A stretch of DNA of 54,205 nucleotides from Bordetella parapertussis. Its GTDB lineage: Bacteria > Pseudomonadota > Gammaproteobacteria > Burkholderiales > Burkholderiaceae_B. Of the stretch, positions 18,053 to 27,481 are shown in pieces. The translations under genes and the position numbers were made by a program. The notes under the pieces were generated by a model. The model had not been told where the DNA came from and made no database searches. It saw only the letters and a list, made by a program, of their open reading frames with translations. Location: assembly GCA_945865935.1 (NCBI GenBank), contig CAMBFI010000017.1, positions 1 through 54,205 of the forward strand, read 5' to 3'. Numbering within the stretch: position 1 is the stretch's first letter; each line of letters opens with the position of its first letter.

Positions 18053-19057
18053 CTATGGTTGAATATTGGCAGACTTAACCACCCGACCCCAGCGCTCATA
18101 TTCCGCCGCATCACTCTTACCGAGCTCTGATGGCGACATGTAGCGCGCAGCAACGCCTAAGGTGTCGAGCTTCTTGATATAGGCTTGATCGCGAGAAGCT
18201 TCTTCGATCGCCTTCGTCAATTTTTTTATGATCGGCTCCGGAGTACCTACTGGCGCATACATGGCGCTCGTCGCATAAGCGACAAGGGCTTCAAAACCTA
18301 GCTCGACTGTAGTTGGCACGTCAGGGATCGCTCTTAAACGCTCATTGCCGGTCACTGCCAACGCGCGTAACTTCCCAGACTGGACGTGTGGTATGACGGA
18401 AGAAGGTCCCGGCAAGGCAAAATCCACTACGCCACCCAATAAGTTGGTTACAACAGGTCCCGAGCCGGCAAACGGAACATGGGTGTATTGCGCCCCTGTA
18501 ATCTGTTGCAATAGCTCTGTCGTCATGTGATGCATCGAACCTGTACCGGCAGTACCATAAGTCAACTTTTTAGGGTTACTTTTTCCGTAATCTATGAGTT
18601 CTTGAAACTTGGTCACCGGCAAAGCAGTTTTGACGACGATTACCTGCGGATTTGAAGAGACATTTGCAATGGGAACAAAATCTCGCAAGGGATTCCAAGG
18701 AGTCGAGGTACTAATTTGGGGGGAGATAAGATGAAATGCGTTGTATTGAAACAGGAGCGTATATCCATTGGGCGCTGCGCGACTCACAGCACTAGCTCCA
18801 ATCGAGCCCGAAGCACCCGGCCTATTCTCTACGATGAAACTCTGTCCGAGGCTCTTGCTTAACAGTTCGGCCAATAATCGCGCGTTAACATCCGTCACAC
18901 CCCCAGGCGCTACAGGTACCACGATAGTGACAGTACGTTTTGGATAGGCGCTAGTTTCATCGTCGGCATTAACGATAAAGGGCATAACACCTAGACAAGC
19001 CCCAACTAATGGAAGAGAAAGTTTCAGTAACCACGTTCTGCCAAAAAGCTTGCTCAT
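18053..19057 (-). CDS. Bug/TctC-family periplasmic solute-binding protein 2
   Basis: This 334-residue protein has an N-terminal signal peptide (cleavage near VNADDE), VTIVVPVAPGGVTDVNARLL and FIVENRPGASGSIGA, followed by the usual TGAQYTHVPFAGSGP ligand-lobe motif. It is the last gene of a minus-strand series that begins at 24134 and is preceded by a perfect hairpin in the gap. The identity of its ligand cannot be read from sequence. Confidence 0.93.
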   Translation of the reverse strand: MSKLFGRTWLLKLSLPLVGACLGVMPFIVNADDETSAYPKRTVTIVVPVAPGGVTDVNARLLAELLSKSLGQSFIVENRPGASGSIGASAVSRAAPNGYTLLFQYNAFHLISPQISTSTPWNPLRDFVPIANVSSNPQVIVVKTALPVTKFQELIDYGKSNPKKLTYGTAGTGSMHHMTTELLQQITGAQYTHVPFAGSGPVVTNLLGGVVDFALPGPSSVIPHVQSGKLRALAVTGNERLRAIPDVPTTVELGFEALVAYATSAMYAPVGTPEPIIKKLTKAIEEASRDQAYIKKLDTLGVAARYMSPSELGKSDAAEYERWGRVVKSANIQP

Positions 19058-19082
19058 ATATTTCCTCTTAGTTAACCGAAGT

Positions 19083-19107
19083 CGCCCTATTTCTGATTTA
19101 TAGGGCG
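19083..19107 (-). other. intercistronic stem-loop before Bug 2
   Basis: CGCCCTAT (19083-19090) pairs perfectly with ATAGGGCG (19100-19107) over a 9-nt loop. No T-run follows on either strand, so it is more likely an mRNA-processing or stability element than a terminator. Confidence 0.5.
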
Positions 19108-19130
19108 ATGATGAAATGATGGCCAGTTTG

Positions 19131-19736
19131 TTATTTTGAAATATTATTTAGAACAGCATACTCGGCGGATTGAAGAAACTCGCTGCGGTTCTTGAACCTT
19201 ATTACGCCCTTATCGCCATCCCATCTTCGCGTGAGTTCTTGTATTTTGGAAAAATACTTGACACGTTCTTCTGTCATTGGCACCAGTTCAATCATAGCCC
19301 CTAGTGCCTTTGGTCCTTCAAAGTAGCTGATATTTTTCTCTCCCTCCTGTGTCAGGATAGAGCTGATCTCTGAGAACCCTTCCGATACAAGAGTTCGACA
19401 TGAGGTCTCGTAGTCTCGCGGCCAAAAACCTACATGATGCAGGCCCTCATGACCCTGATTTAAAAATTCCGAATAAGGAGACGGAGCATCATTTAATGGC
19501 GACATTAGTTCAATCTGCAGGTCGCCAAGATAAGAGAGCGCAATAGAAAACCGAACATCGCTTTGTCTGTTTCTGTGGATAAATTTCCGATTTCCAAGGG
19601 ATTCTTCAAATAAGACAAAAGGCCCGACTTTGAAAATCTCGGTCCACAACTTTAGGTTAGCTTCTAGATCGCGCACGACAAATCCCAGCTGGGCTCGCTT
19701 GCCAAGAACCTGACTCAGATTTGTATCATCTATCAC
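19131..19736 (-). CDS. VOC-family protein
   Basis: This 201-residue protein has a VOC-type start (RAQLGFVVRDLEANLKLWTE) and a second half (GHEGLHHVGFWPRDYETSCRTL, then MIELVP). This is like glyoxalase_4/methylmalonyl-CoA-epimerase-type members that carry the metal His and Glu in a two-module monomer. The C-terminal 40 residues are an extra helical tail. It lies between a barrel protein and a Bug gene in a co-oriented operon, so it probably isomerises or cleaves a pathway intermediate. The exact reaction is unknown. Confidence 0.8.
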   Translation of the reverse strand: MIDDTNLSQVLGKRAQLGFVVRDLEANLKLWTEIFKVGPFVLFEESLGNRKFIHRNRQSDVRFSIALSYLGDLQIELMSPLNDAPSPYSEFLNQGHEGLHHVGFWPRDYETSCRTLVSEGFSEISSILTQEGEKNISYFEGPKALGAMIELVPMTEERVKYFSKIQELTRRWDGDKGVIRFKNRSEFLQSAEYAVLNNISK

Positions 19737-19790
19737 TTATATCTCTCCTATTATGGTGGACCTCGTGTTTGATGCGTGTGAGGCACCCTC

Positions 19791-20360
19791 CTACTTTAAT
19801 GGACGGGCGAGAATGCGTAGCTTATCCATAAAAAGCGGACGTAACCGCGTTGACCAAGGCGTGTTGACTGCCTCTTTCCATTCCTCTGAAACCTGCACCT
19901 CTGGTGAGCTAAGGTGATAGAGATTGACGTAACGTTGAACCCCTTTTGTGGTTTTATAGCGGCGAGCTGACAAAACTCCAGGCACGCGAGACAGTCTTGC
20001 AACATGCTCTTGCGTGCACCAGGCGTTGAACTCTTCATCAGCCTCTTGTGCAATGTTTAGTGAAGACATCAGTAGTCCCCCCGCTCCATCGGGACTTAAG
20101 AGTTTTCCTGGCACCAGCTGGGTAGCAACGAAATCACAAACCAATTCGCTGCCGGCTAGTGCAGAGGTGATGGGATTTGGGCTCGCATCGAGGTTCTTGG
20201 TCGTGTCTTGAAGGGATATCAAAGTGTTAGGGTTGTCGACAGCAACCCAATGCTGTTGACGCGGGTAATGCAACCGCAACTGTTCGATAAAGCTATTACT
20301 GGAAAGCTTATTGGCAGGAAGTTGCCATGCGGTGAGAGTGAGTTCGTATTGATCGACCAT
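19791..20360 (-). CDS. uncharacterised dimeric-barrel-like protein
   Basis: This 189-residue protein has SSLNIAQEADEEFNAWCTQE and HVARLSRVPGVLSARRYKTT at about 98-138, a helix-strand pattern seen in EthD/ABM-like barrel proteins and also in the protein at 7495-8229. No catalytic motif is recognised. It sits 55 bp upstream of the VOC gene and 73 bp downstream of the SDR gene on the same strand. It is probably an accessory enzyme of the same pathway. Confidence 0.5.
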   Translation of the reverse strand: MVDQYELTLTAWQLPANKLSSNSFIEQLRLHYPRQQHWVAVDNPNTLISLQDTTKNLDASPNPITSALAGSELVCDFVATQLVPGKLLSPDGAGGLLMSSLNIAQEADEEFNAWCTQEHVARLSRVPGVLSARRYKTTKGVQRYVNLYHLSSPEVQVSEEWKEAVNTPWSTRLRPLFMDKLRILARPLK

Positions 20361-20433
20361 GTTTTTAATTTAGTAATGGCAGCAAAGTAGCCACCGAGTT
20401 GAAAATGAGGGTTCGCGTTTTTTTGATGTCGAC

Positions 20434-21222
20434 TCAGACAACACTGTCCATAGAATCTGCGGAAGGAATACCTCCATACATTCCCCAGCGCCCACCTGCT
20501 GACATACCGCAGTCAACCAACAAGTCAATCCCGGTAATAGCGGAGGCACGGTCAGAGGCAAGAAATTCCACTGCCTGCGCGATCTCCATGGGCATCGCGG
20601 GACGACCCAAAGCGAAGTATTTCTCGATATTCTCGGCGTATCTTCCCTTCGGACGGTTCAGAACTCGTTGGGTTCGCGTCGCGCCTGGAGAGACAGAATT
20701 TACACGTACACCACATCCACCCCACTGTGCAGCAAGATTGCGAGTAAGTGTAATGACAGCTGCCTTTGCGGGTCCATACGCATGTAGCGGACCTCCAATG
20801 GCGGAGTCCGATGCAATGTTTACGATTGTTCCGTAGCCTCTTTTACTCATTTCGCTACCAAATACGCGGTTCGCGAAGAACGTGCCCGTAATGTTTACGT
20901 CGATAACTTTCCGGTACAAGTCGACTGGGAATTCTGCTGGGGTGAACTTATCCTGGAACATTGCTGCGCTGACAACGAGCGAGGCGACAGGGCCCTGATC
21001 ACGTTCAATTGCCTTGGACAGTTTCTCCATATCGTTCAAGTCACCAAGGTCTGCCGTGTAGGCCTTGCCACCAACTTCGAACGCGACTTTGCTGGCTTGC
21101 TCTATATCAAGATCTACCACAGCAAGGTCCCAGCCCATTTTTGCCATTAGGTAACAACACGCAGCGCCGATGCCATTCCCTCCGCCAATAATTACGCACA
21201 ATTTTGATTTAGGTTGGTTCAT
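20434..21222 (-). CDS. short-chain dehydrogenase/reductase
   Basis: This 262-residue classical SDR has the nucleotide loop GGGNGIG (residues 13-19) and DVNITGTFF. The catalytic Ser is in NIASDSAIGG, and YGPAKAA supplies Tyr and Lys. Asp37 and Asp39 at the end of the second strand (VVDLD) favour NAD over NADP. The C-terminus GIDLLVDCGMSAGG is standard; a short extra tail follows. It should oxidise or reduce an alcohol/ketone intermediate of the operon's substrate. Confidence 0.92.
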   Translation of the reverse strand: MNQPKSKLCVIIGGGNGIGAACCYLMAKMGWDLAVVDLDIEQASKVAFEVGGKAYTADLGDLNDMEKLSKAIERDQGPVASLVVSAAMFQDKFTPAEFPVDLYRKVIDVNITGTFFANRVFGSEMSKRGYGTIVNIASDSAIGGPLHAYGPAKAAVITLTRNLAAQWGGCGVRVNSVSPGATRTQRVLNRPKGRYAENIEKYFALGRPAMPMEIAQAVEFLASDRASAITGIDLLVDCGMSAGGRWGMYGGIPSADSMDSVV

Positions 21223-21270
21223 AATTTTTTCATTCTTTCTAGCAATCCCCCATCACAATGTGGGTTGTTT

Positions 21271-22281
21271 TTAATTCAGAATGATTTTGTTTTTCTTAGC
21301 CAAATCTGTCCAGGTCTTGAGAGAATTGCTCACTTTCGCCTTGGTTTCCTCAAGCGTTAGCTGGAGCGGTGCAGCAGAGTCGCGCTTTGCAATATCCGAC
21401 ATCACTTGCGATTTTGCTATCTCATTGATCGCTTTATTAAGGGCAATGAGGATGTCTTGCGGTGTGCCTGCCGGAGCCCAAACGCCCGTCCACAGCGAGG
21501 CGTCGAAGCCCGGAATCACGGATGCCATAGTGGGCACTCCGGGCAATGCTGGACTGGGTTCACCGGAGGTTACAGCCACAAGCTGCATATTACCCGCCTT
21601 GATCTGAGGCATGATCGGGCCAGATGTATAACCGACAGCAAAATCAACAACTCCACCGATGATGTCATTCATGGCCGGCGAGCCCCCTTTATAGGGAATG
21701 TGGTTGATATCTACACCAGCCATATCCGCAATCAATGCCCCAGCAAGATGGGAAAGGGTGCCCGGTCCAACCGAGGCGTACGTAACCTTTCCTGGATTCG
21801 CTTTTGCGGCTGCGATCAGGTCGGCGGGCGTGCGGATACCTGATTTGTTCGACGCTACTACCAAGGTTGGTCCTTCGGCCAGAATCGCAACTGGAACCAA
21901 ATCCTTGTCCATGTTGATGGACGGCTTGTCCACAGTCGCGGCTGCGGTCATCATACTGACGGAGGTCACCATGAGGGTTGAACCGTCTTTGGGTGAGCGT
22001 GCGACGTCAGCTGCCCCGATGAACCCCGCAGCCCCAGGTTTGTTTTCGACAATGATTGTTCCGCCGTAATGTTTTTTAAGTTCTGCAGCCAGTGCGCGCG
22101 CGCTTATGTCATTGCTGCCACCAGGTGTGAATGGAACAACTATACGGATCCTCTCTGGCAACTTTGTTTCGCTTGAATGTGCGGCCGGAGTGACAATAGT
22201 CGTTATTAAAGCAAGGGCCGACATGCCTAAGTAAGATGTAAAAGTAGCTGTGGCTTTGTAAAAATTATTGAGATTGCTCAT
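21271..22281 (-). CDS. Bug/TctC-family periplasmic solute-binding protein 3
   Basis: This 336-residue protein starts at the ATG at 22281 (MSNLNNFYK), which has GGAG seven bases upstream; a longer frame to 22347 lacks one. It has a signal peptide (ALALITTIVTPAAHS), IRIVVPFTPGGSNDISARAL and IIVENKPGAAGFIGA. This is the second Bug in this operon; two receptors in one unit could recognise different forms of the substrate or reflect gene duplication. Confidence 0.93.
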   Translation of the reverse strand: MSNLNNFYKATATFTSYLGMSALALITTIVTPAAHSSETKLPERIRIVVPFTPGGSNDISARALAAELKKHYGGTIIVENKPGAAGFIGAADVARSPKDGSTLMVTSVSMMTAAATVDKPSINMDKDLVPVAILAEGPTLVVASNKSGIRTPADLIAAAKANPGKVTYASVGPGTLSHLAGALIADMAGVDINHIPYKGGSPAMNDIIGGVVDFAVGYTSGPIMPQIKAGNMQLVAVTSGEPSPALPGVPTMASVIPGFDASLWTGVWAPAGTPQDILIALNKAINEIAKSQVMSDIAKRDSAAPLQLTLEETKAKVSNSLKTWTDLAKKNKIILN

Positions 22282-22293
22282 AGTTGTCTCCGT

Positions 22294-22320
22294 GGCGCTT
22301 AAAAATATTTTTGTAGCGCC
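22294..22320 (-). other. stem-loop in the Bug 3 leader
   Basis: GGCGCT (22294-22299) pairs with AGCGCC (22315-22320). The loop itself contains a self-complementary A-T tract, AAAAATATTTTT. It lies just upstream of the ribosome site of Bug 3 and may influence its translation or the mRNA end of the preceding gene. Confidence 0.45.
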
Positions 22321-22400
22321 CTTTTGTTTTGTTATCACTACAGGCACAGTAATGAGGTTGGTTGAGGTCTAGCTTAGTTTGCGCTTATCGTGCCTTCTCA

Positions 22401-24134
22401 CTAAACGTTTCTATTCATCAGTTGACTATGTGACCCAGCAGCGTGCATTGCGGCGCGGTAGGCGAACACAATGGCGGGTCCCAGTGTTGAGCCCGGACCG
22501 GGGTAATGGCCCCGAAGCACGGATCGCATATCATTCCCGCATGCATATAGTCCCTCAATGGGGTCCCCTGATGCATTAAGAACCTGACAGTCATCGTTCG
22601 TTGTGAGCCCTGCGCTGACACCGAGCGGAGCAGGATAGACGCGCAATGCGAAGAACGGCCCATGCTCGATGGGCTTGAGGCAAGGATTTGAACCGCCGTG
22701 TGCCTTATCGCCGTTGTGCCGGTTGAAGGCTTTACTGCCTTTACCGAATGCGGTGTCGATGCCGGCAATGGCGTCCTGATTATGCCGATGAACCTCTTCG
22801 ACCAGAGCTTTTTCATCGACACAAATCTTTTGCGCAAGCGCCGATAATGTAGCTGCGGACGTTACATAGCCGATTTTCTCGAAATATGAAATCCGCTGCC
22901 ATACCGGGTGGATAACACCCAAACCATAGTTTCGCAAGAATGCGCGGTCACAGACGAGCCAAGCGGGAATAGAGGGTGCCTGTTCGTTTGAACGAAACAT
23001 TGCATTTGCGAAATCGTGATACGAGTCCGCTTCATTCACGAAGCGCCGTCCCAATGCGTTCACGGCGATTAGACCAGGCTTGGGTCGATCACGCAGATGA
23101 GGAAACATCGCAGTTTGACCGTTGGGATATTCAATTCGTGAAGAAGGAAACCACCAGAATGAACCAATTCCCGCCTTTTCTACAACTCCCCCGGCCGAGA
23201 TACCTGCGTCGAGACCATCGCCGGTTGCTTCATCCAATACCTGCGTGTGAGGAACCGGTTGACCCGCCAACTCATCACGCCATTTTCGGTTTGCACCGCA
23301 GCCTCCTGTCGCAAGTACGACACCTCGCCTTGCTCGGATGGCACGAGACTGACCGCCATTGTCGACCAAGGCGCCCACTACGCGTTCGCCCTCGGTGACA
23401 AGTTCAACAAGTTGAGTGTTCAATGCTATTTCAACGTCTTTACGAAGGCAGCTATAAAAAAGCCGACCGGCGAGAGCATTGCCCAGCACTAAATGCGTTC
23501 CACGCTGGAACTTCAACCGATCGATCGCGTAACGAAGCACTCGTTTCACCGTGATCTTGAATGCGGTAAAGGAACGCCACGGACGTATGAGGTAGCCAAT
23601 CTCATTGCGAGCTACCATCATTCCCCCTAGAACCATGAATTCAGGAATCGGCGGGCGCAACTTTTCGAAATCTAAACCAAGTAGGCGGCCATCGAACGGG
23701 ATCGGTGATAACGCCCGTCCCCCGGCTGCGCCTCCAGGTTGCTCGGCATGATAGTCAGGATAAGGGTCACTTGCTTTGAATTTGACATCGGTGTTGCGCT
23801 CGAAATAATCGATAGCCTCGGCTCCAGTCGTCAGGAAGGCTTCGCGTAACCCTGACCGGTCTGGCCCCATTTCCGCATCAAGATATGTTCGACCGGACTC
23901 AACACTATCGGGGTTCGACGTTTGATGGCTCAGACTGTTACCAGGCACCCATGTAGCCCCACCAGATGTCGCCGTGGTTCCGCCGACGAGATGGCTCTTT
24001 TCACAAACGAGTACATCGAGCCCTTCGCATTTTGCGACAAGCGCTGAGGCCATCCCGGCCATCCCAGCGCCAAAGACAAGCACGTCGACCTCACGGTCCC
24101 ACTGCATAGAAATCGCTTTCTTTGCCACCTGCAT
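22401..24134 (-). CDS. FAD-dependent oxidoreductase of the fumarate reductase/3-ketosteroid dehydrogenase family
   Basis: This 577-residue protein has the dinucleotide motif VLVFGAGMAGMASA (GAGMAG at 22-27), the KstD/flavocytochrome signature VGGTTATSGGATWVPGN near 51-67, VLATGGCGANRKW in the middle and a C-terminal LYACGNDM with GPGSTLGPAIVFAYRAA. It should be soluble, without a heme domain or signal peptide. Family members introduce or reduce C=C bonds next to carbonyls. It heads a minus-strand catabolic series. The start could be 24107, but AGGA precedes 24134. Confidence 0.87.
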   Translation of the reverse strand: MQVAKKAISMQWDREVDVLVFGAGMAGMASALVAKCEGLDVLVCEKSHLVGGTTATSGGATWVPGNSLSHQTSNPDSVESGRTYLDAEMGPDRSGLREAFLTTGAEAIDYFERNTDVKFKASDPYPDYHAEQPGGAAGGRALSPIPFDGRLLGLDFEKLRPPIPEFMVLGGMMVARNEIGYLIRPWRSFTAFKITVKRVLRYAIDRLKFQRGTHLVLGNALAGRLFYSCLRKDVEIALNTQLVELVTEGERVVGALVDNGGQSRAIRARRGVVLATGGCGANRKWRDELAGQPVPHTQVLDEATGDGLDAGISAGGVVEKAGIGSFWWFPSSRIEYPNGQTAMFPHLRDRPKPGLIAVNALGRRFVNEADSYHDFANAMFRSNEQAPSIPAWLVCDRAFLRNYGLGVIHPVWQRISYFEKIGYVTSAATLSALAQKICVDEKALVEEVHRHNQDAIAGIDTAFGKGSKAFNRHNGDKAHGGSNPCLKPIEHGPFFALRVYPAPLGVSAGLTTNDDCQVLNASGDPIEGLYACGNDMRSVLRGHYPGPGSTLGPAIVFAYRAAMHAAGSHSQLMNRNV

Positions 24135-24235
24135 TTTCCTAACTTAAACTAGGCACATGCAGTATAGGGATGAGTCCGTCCTAATTTAGTCAAAATAACC
24201 TATATCAGATATTACTTAAATGAATAATTAATCTA

Positions 24236-25129
24236 CTACTCTGGCTTGGCAAAATGCTCGTTCATCAAAGTACGCAGAAGTTCCGCTCCTTGAGAGGTAA
24301 GCCGAGTATTAGTTTTTGTCCGGGGTGTAACAAGAAACAGACTGTTTCGTATAACCGGTGCACAGATTTTGGCTACATGTAGGCGTCGATCCATACCCCA
24401 TTGCCGGGGAGCGCTGGCAGGCAAAACTGAGTCCGCAAGACCTCGCACTACCATGCTGAGCACAGTAAGGACGGAATCTACTTCTGCTACTAATTTCAAT
24501 GATACGCCGCGCGGCACGGTATATTTTTCAAGAAGGCTCCGCAATGCATTGGGCGCCGTTGGAAGTACAAGGCAATAGCGAGCAAGGTCGACAAGTTGAA
24601 TTTGTGGGGGGAGCAGATTTTTACTCACCAAGACGAGTGGTTCGCGCAACAAGAGATCGGTTTGAATCTGCGGTGACGGCTGTGGATCAAATAAAATAGC
24701 AATGTCGGCTCGTCCCGAGATTAGTAATTCGCGTAATCGAAGGCTAAGTCCCTCTACCACTGAGATCATGACTTCAGGGAAGCGTTCGTGAAAGCGTTGA
24801 ACGAAGTCAGCAGTGATAACCTGCGCAACTCTGTGGGGGATGCCGACAACCAACTTGCCGCGAGGATTCTGCAAACGGTCTGCCATATCTGACTTTGCGC
24901 GTTCGGTGGCCTCAAGGATAGATTGAGCGTGAGACCGCAAAGTCAATCCGGCTTCTGTCAAACGGACACCTCTGCCATTGCGCTCGAGCAGCAGTTGGCC
25001 GAATTCTTCTTCCAGCAACTTTACTGCGCGACTGATTGATGGCTGCGCCATGTTTAATGAGATGGCTGCACGGCTAAAGCTGCCTGTGTCGGCAACGGCA
25101 GAAAAGTACCTGAGGTTAGTGAGATCCAT
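24236..25129 (-). CDS. LysR-family transcriptional regulator
   Basis: This 297-residue protein has an N-terminal winged helix-turn-helix (LTNLRYFSAVADTGSFSRAA, then MAQPSISRAVKLLEEEFG) and a periplasmic-binding-like effector domain. It lies 102 bp upstream of the minus-strand catabolic series and is divergent from the polyamine-type transporter operon starting at 25479. It could control either; the divergent position is the usual LysR arrangement. Confidence 0.93.
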   Translation of the reverse strand: MDLTNLRYFSAVADTGSFSRAAISLNMAQPSISRAVKLLEEEFGQLLLERNGRGVRLTEAGLTLRSHAQSILEATERAKSDMADRLQNPRGKLVVGIPHRVAQVITADFVQRFHERFPEVMISVVEGLSLRLRELLISGRADIAILFDPQPSPQIQTDLLLREPLVLVSKNLLPPQIQLVDLARYCLVLPTAPNALRSLLEKYTVPRGVSLKLVAEVDSVLTVLSMVVRGLADSVLPASAPRQWGMDRRLHVAKICAPVIRNSLFLVTPRTKTNTRLTSQGAELLRTLMNEHFAKPE

Positions 25130-25478
25130 TTCGACACCTATGATTTTGCTATGCGAAAGCAGTGAGGCATGCCTGGGTCAGGCTGATGCCTATGCCTGCT
25201 ACAAAAAACTGTACCTTTCATCTGGGAACTTATCCACTGACGCGTGAACCGCACCCCAAAATACAGTACATATCCCCCAGGCACAACAAAGCTGTCGATT
25301 TACGGGAGTGAGGATACGGACGAGTGTTGGTTGAGTGAAATAGACAAGGTAAACCCTTGGATCGCTCGGGTAACGCATATTTATGTATCCTGCGACGTTA
25401 TTAAGGACTACAAGGGTAAGGCATACCTCAAATGCTTGTAAAATACGTTGGCCCCTTTGTCCCTTTGGAGAGAGCACC
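25130..25478. other. divergent regulatory interval without a gene
   Basis: This 349-bp region lies between the LysR gene and the ABC operon and should hold both promoters and LysR sites. I see no convincing coding frame and no strong palindrome, only GGAGAGA before the ATG at 25479. Confidence 0.5.
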
Positions 25479-26522
25479 ATGAAACGCAGATCACTTCTTA
25501 AACTCGTCGGAGCATCAGCGGCGACTTTGGCTACCCCCGCAATAGTCCACGCGCAGACCAAACGCTTTCAGGGCGTGACGATCCGAACCAATGGCTATGG
25601 CGGCGACTACGACCGAATCCTCAAAGAGTATGTTGCCAAGCCGCTAGAAGAGCAAACTGGCCTCAAGGTTGAGTATCAAGCCAGCACACTGGCTGCCGCG
25701 ATCGCCAAGTTGATCGCCTCGCGCGACAATCCCCCCTTTGATATGTTGATGGCTGACAGCCCTAATTTGCCAGAGCTGATGAGGGCAGGAATCATCGAGC
25801 CTCTGACCACTAGCGATGTTCCGAATATTGCGAAACTGCTGCCAAAAGTAAGAGAGTTTGGCGACTACGGTATTCCTTACCTGACCAATGCGATTATTCT
25901 TACCTATAACTCTAAGCTTGTGAAGCAGCCGATCACGTCCTATGCTGACCTCTTGCGCCCAGACCTAAAGGGCAAGCTTGGCATGCTCACACCTGAAAAC
26001 ACCGGTGGTCTGCTCACTATGATTGCGCTTGCCGAGTCTAATGGTGGCAGTCTAGACAACATGGAGCCTGGGTTCGCCGCTCTGGCAAAAATGCGTCAGA
26101 ACATCACGGCGGTGACTCCCGCCACTGTTAACTTGCTGCAGTTTTACGAACAAGAGGAAGTCTGGGCCGGCCCTTACTTCGATGGTCGAATTTATTCGAT
26201 GCGTGTCAAGGGCAAGCCGATGGTATCGGTCATCCCAAAAGAGGGCGTGTATGCGCTCTATAACTACTTGATTCCGGTCAAGGGCGGCAAGAATCGCGCT
26301 GCAGTGCTAGCCTACATGAATCAGGCGCTGTCCGACAAAGCGATCGGTGCGCTGGTCGAATTCTTTCGCTACGCTCCCTGCACCAACGTACCGTTGTCGC
26401 CTTCGGTCGCTTCAGAAGTGGTGGTGTTGTCCGCGCGAGACCAGATTAAACCGGTCGACTGGCCCAAGGTCGCTATGATGCGTGGTGACATTACTGAACG
26501 TTTTAATAAGGCGATGCGTTGA
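25479..26522 (+). CDS. ABC transporter substrate-binding protein, spermidine/putrescine (PotD) type
   Basis: This 347-residue protein starts at 25479 with GGAGAGA upstream. The N-terminus MKRRSLLKLVGASAATLATP has a twin-arginine-like RRSLLK motif before a hydrophobic stretch ending VHAQ, so export may be by Tat. The mature part (TIRTNGYGGDYDRILKEYV, YGIPYLTNAIILTYNSKLV) fits the extracellular solute-binding family 1 used for polyamines and similar cations. It is the first gene of a six-gene operon that ends with hydrolases. Confidence 0.88.
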   Translation: MKRRSLLKLVGASAATLATPAIVHAQTKRFQGVTIRTNGYGGDYDRILKEYVAKPLEEQTGLKVEYQASTLAAAIAKLIASRDNPPFDMLMADSPNLPELMRAGIIEPLTTSDVPNIAKLLPKVREFGDYGIPYLTNAIILTYNSKLVKQPITSYADLLRPDLKGKLGMLTPENTGGLLTMIALAESNGGSLDNMEPGFAALAKMRQNITAVTPATVNLLQFYEQEEVWAGPYFDGRIYSMRVKGKPMVSVIPKEGVYALYNYLIPVKGGKNRAAVLAYMNQALSDKAIGALVEFFRYAPCTNVPLSPSVASEVVVLSARDQIKPVDWPKVAMMRGDITERFNKAMR

Positions 26523-26572
26523 GCCTTGGGTTATTTTGAAGCCGACGTGTTTGCGATACAGAAAGCGAAACA

Positions 26573-27481
26573 ATGAGGCAACAGACACCGGTCGTGCCAG
26601 AAGCTGGGGGTCGGGGTTCGCCCCATGCCCGCCGCTTGCTGTTGCTGATTGCGCCGACCTTGGGCTTTCTGGTTCTCTTTTTTGTCCTACCACTGTTGGG
26701 GTTGTTTCGTACTAGCCTGTATCCGGGTGAGCGTTGGTTCGATAGCACTGGCTTTTCGTTGAATCATTATGCGAAGTTTGTGGCTGACACCTACTATTTA
26801 GGGGTATTGGCTGAAACGATAGGTTTTGGCGTCGCTGCGGCCTTCGTCAGTCTGCTAATTGGTTTTCCGATCGGTTATTCGTTAGCAAGACTACCTGCTA
26901 AAAAGCGACGCTGGCGTTTGATTGTGGTCATTCTTCCGCTGACGCTCAGTTTAGTCGTCGTGGTGTTTGGTTGGTTAGTTCTATTAGGTCGCACCGGCCT
27001 GGCTAATTCGATACTGCTGTGGCTTGGGCTAGTAGAGACCCCCCAACGCCTGTTATTCAATCGAACGGCCGTCTTAGTAGTGTTAGTTCAACAATTTTTG
27101 CCCTTCATGATTCTTTCGGTGATGAGCGTTGTCACACAAATTAACCCAGCGCTCGAGCAGGCTGCGGCGAATTTGCGTGCTAATCGGTTCACAACGATGC
27201 GGCGCGTTGTATTACCTTTGGCAATGCCGGGTATTTTATCTGGGCTCACTCTGGTGTTCATCCTGAGTTCAGCGGCCTTCATCACCCCGCGGTTGATCGG
27301 CGGGGCACGAGTGCAGATGCTGGGCAGCCTGATCTTTGAGCAGGTGACAGCGATTCTAAACTGGCCGTTCGGGGCTGCGATGGCCTTTGTGTTGTTGGTG
27401 ATCACGCTGGCGATGACCATGGGCTTGAACACGTTATTAGCCGGCCGATTTGCTGCAAAGGGGGCGCTTCGTGCGCGTTGA
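26573..27481 (+). CDS. ABC transporter permease, PotB type
   Basis: This 302-residue protein has about six membrane segments and the EAA-type loop EQAAANLRANRFTTMRRVVLPL (Glu near 193) that contacts the ATPase. It lies 50 bp after the binding protein. The N-terminal 30 residues are polar and basic. It forms the inner-membrane channel with the next gene. Confidence 0.9.
   Translation: MRQQTPVVPEAGGRGSPHARRLLLLIAPTLGFLVLFFVLPLLGLFRTSLYPGERWFDSTGFSLNHYAKFVADTYYLGVLAETIGFGVAAAFVSLLIGFPIGYSLARLPAKKRRWRLIVVILPLTLSLVVVVFGWLVLLGRTGLANSILLWLGLVETPQRLLFNRTAVLVVLVQQFLPFMILSVMSVVTQINPALEQAAANLRANRFTTMRRVVLPLAMPGILSGLTLVFILSSAAFITPRLIGGARVQMLGSLIFEQVTAILNWPFGAAMAFVLLVITLAMTMGLNTLLAGRFAAKGALRAR

Noticed and set aside
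25199-25561. 120-codon minus-strand frame across the divergent promoter region
   Set aside because: It overlaps the start of the PotD-like gene and the LysR promoter side and looks random.
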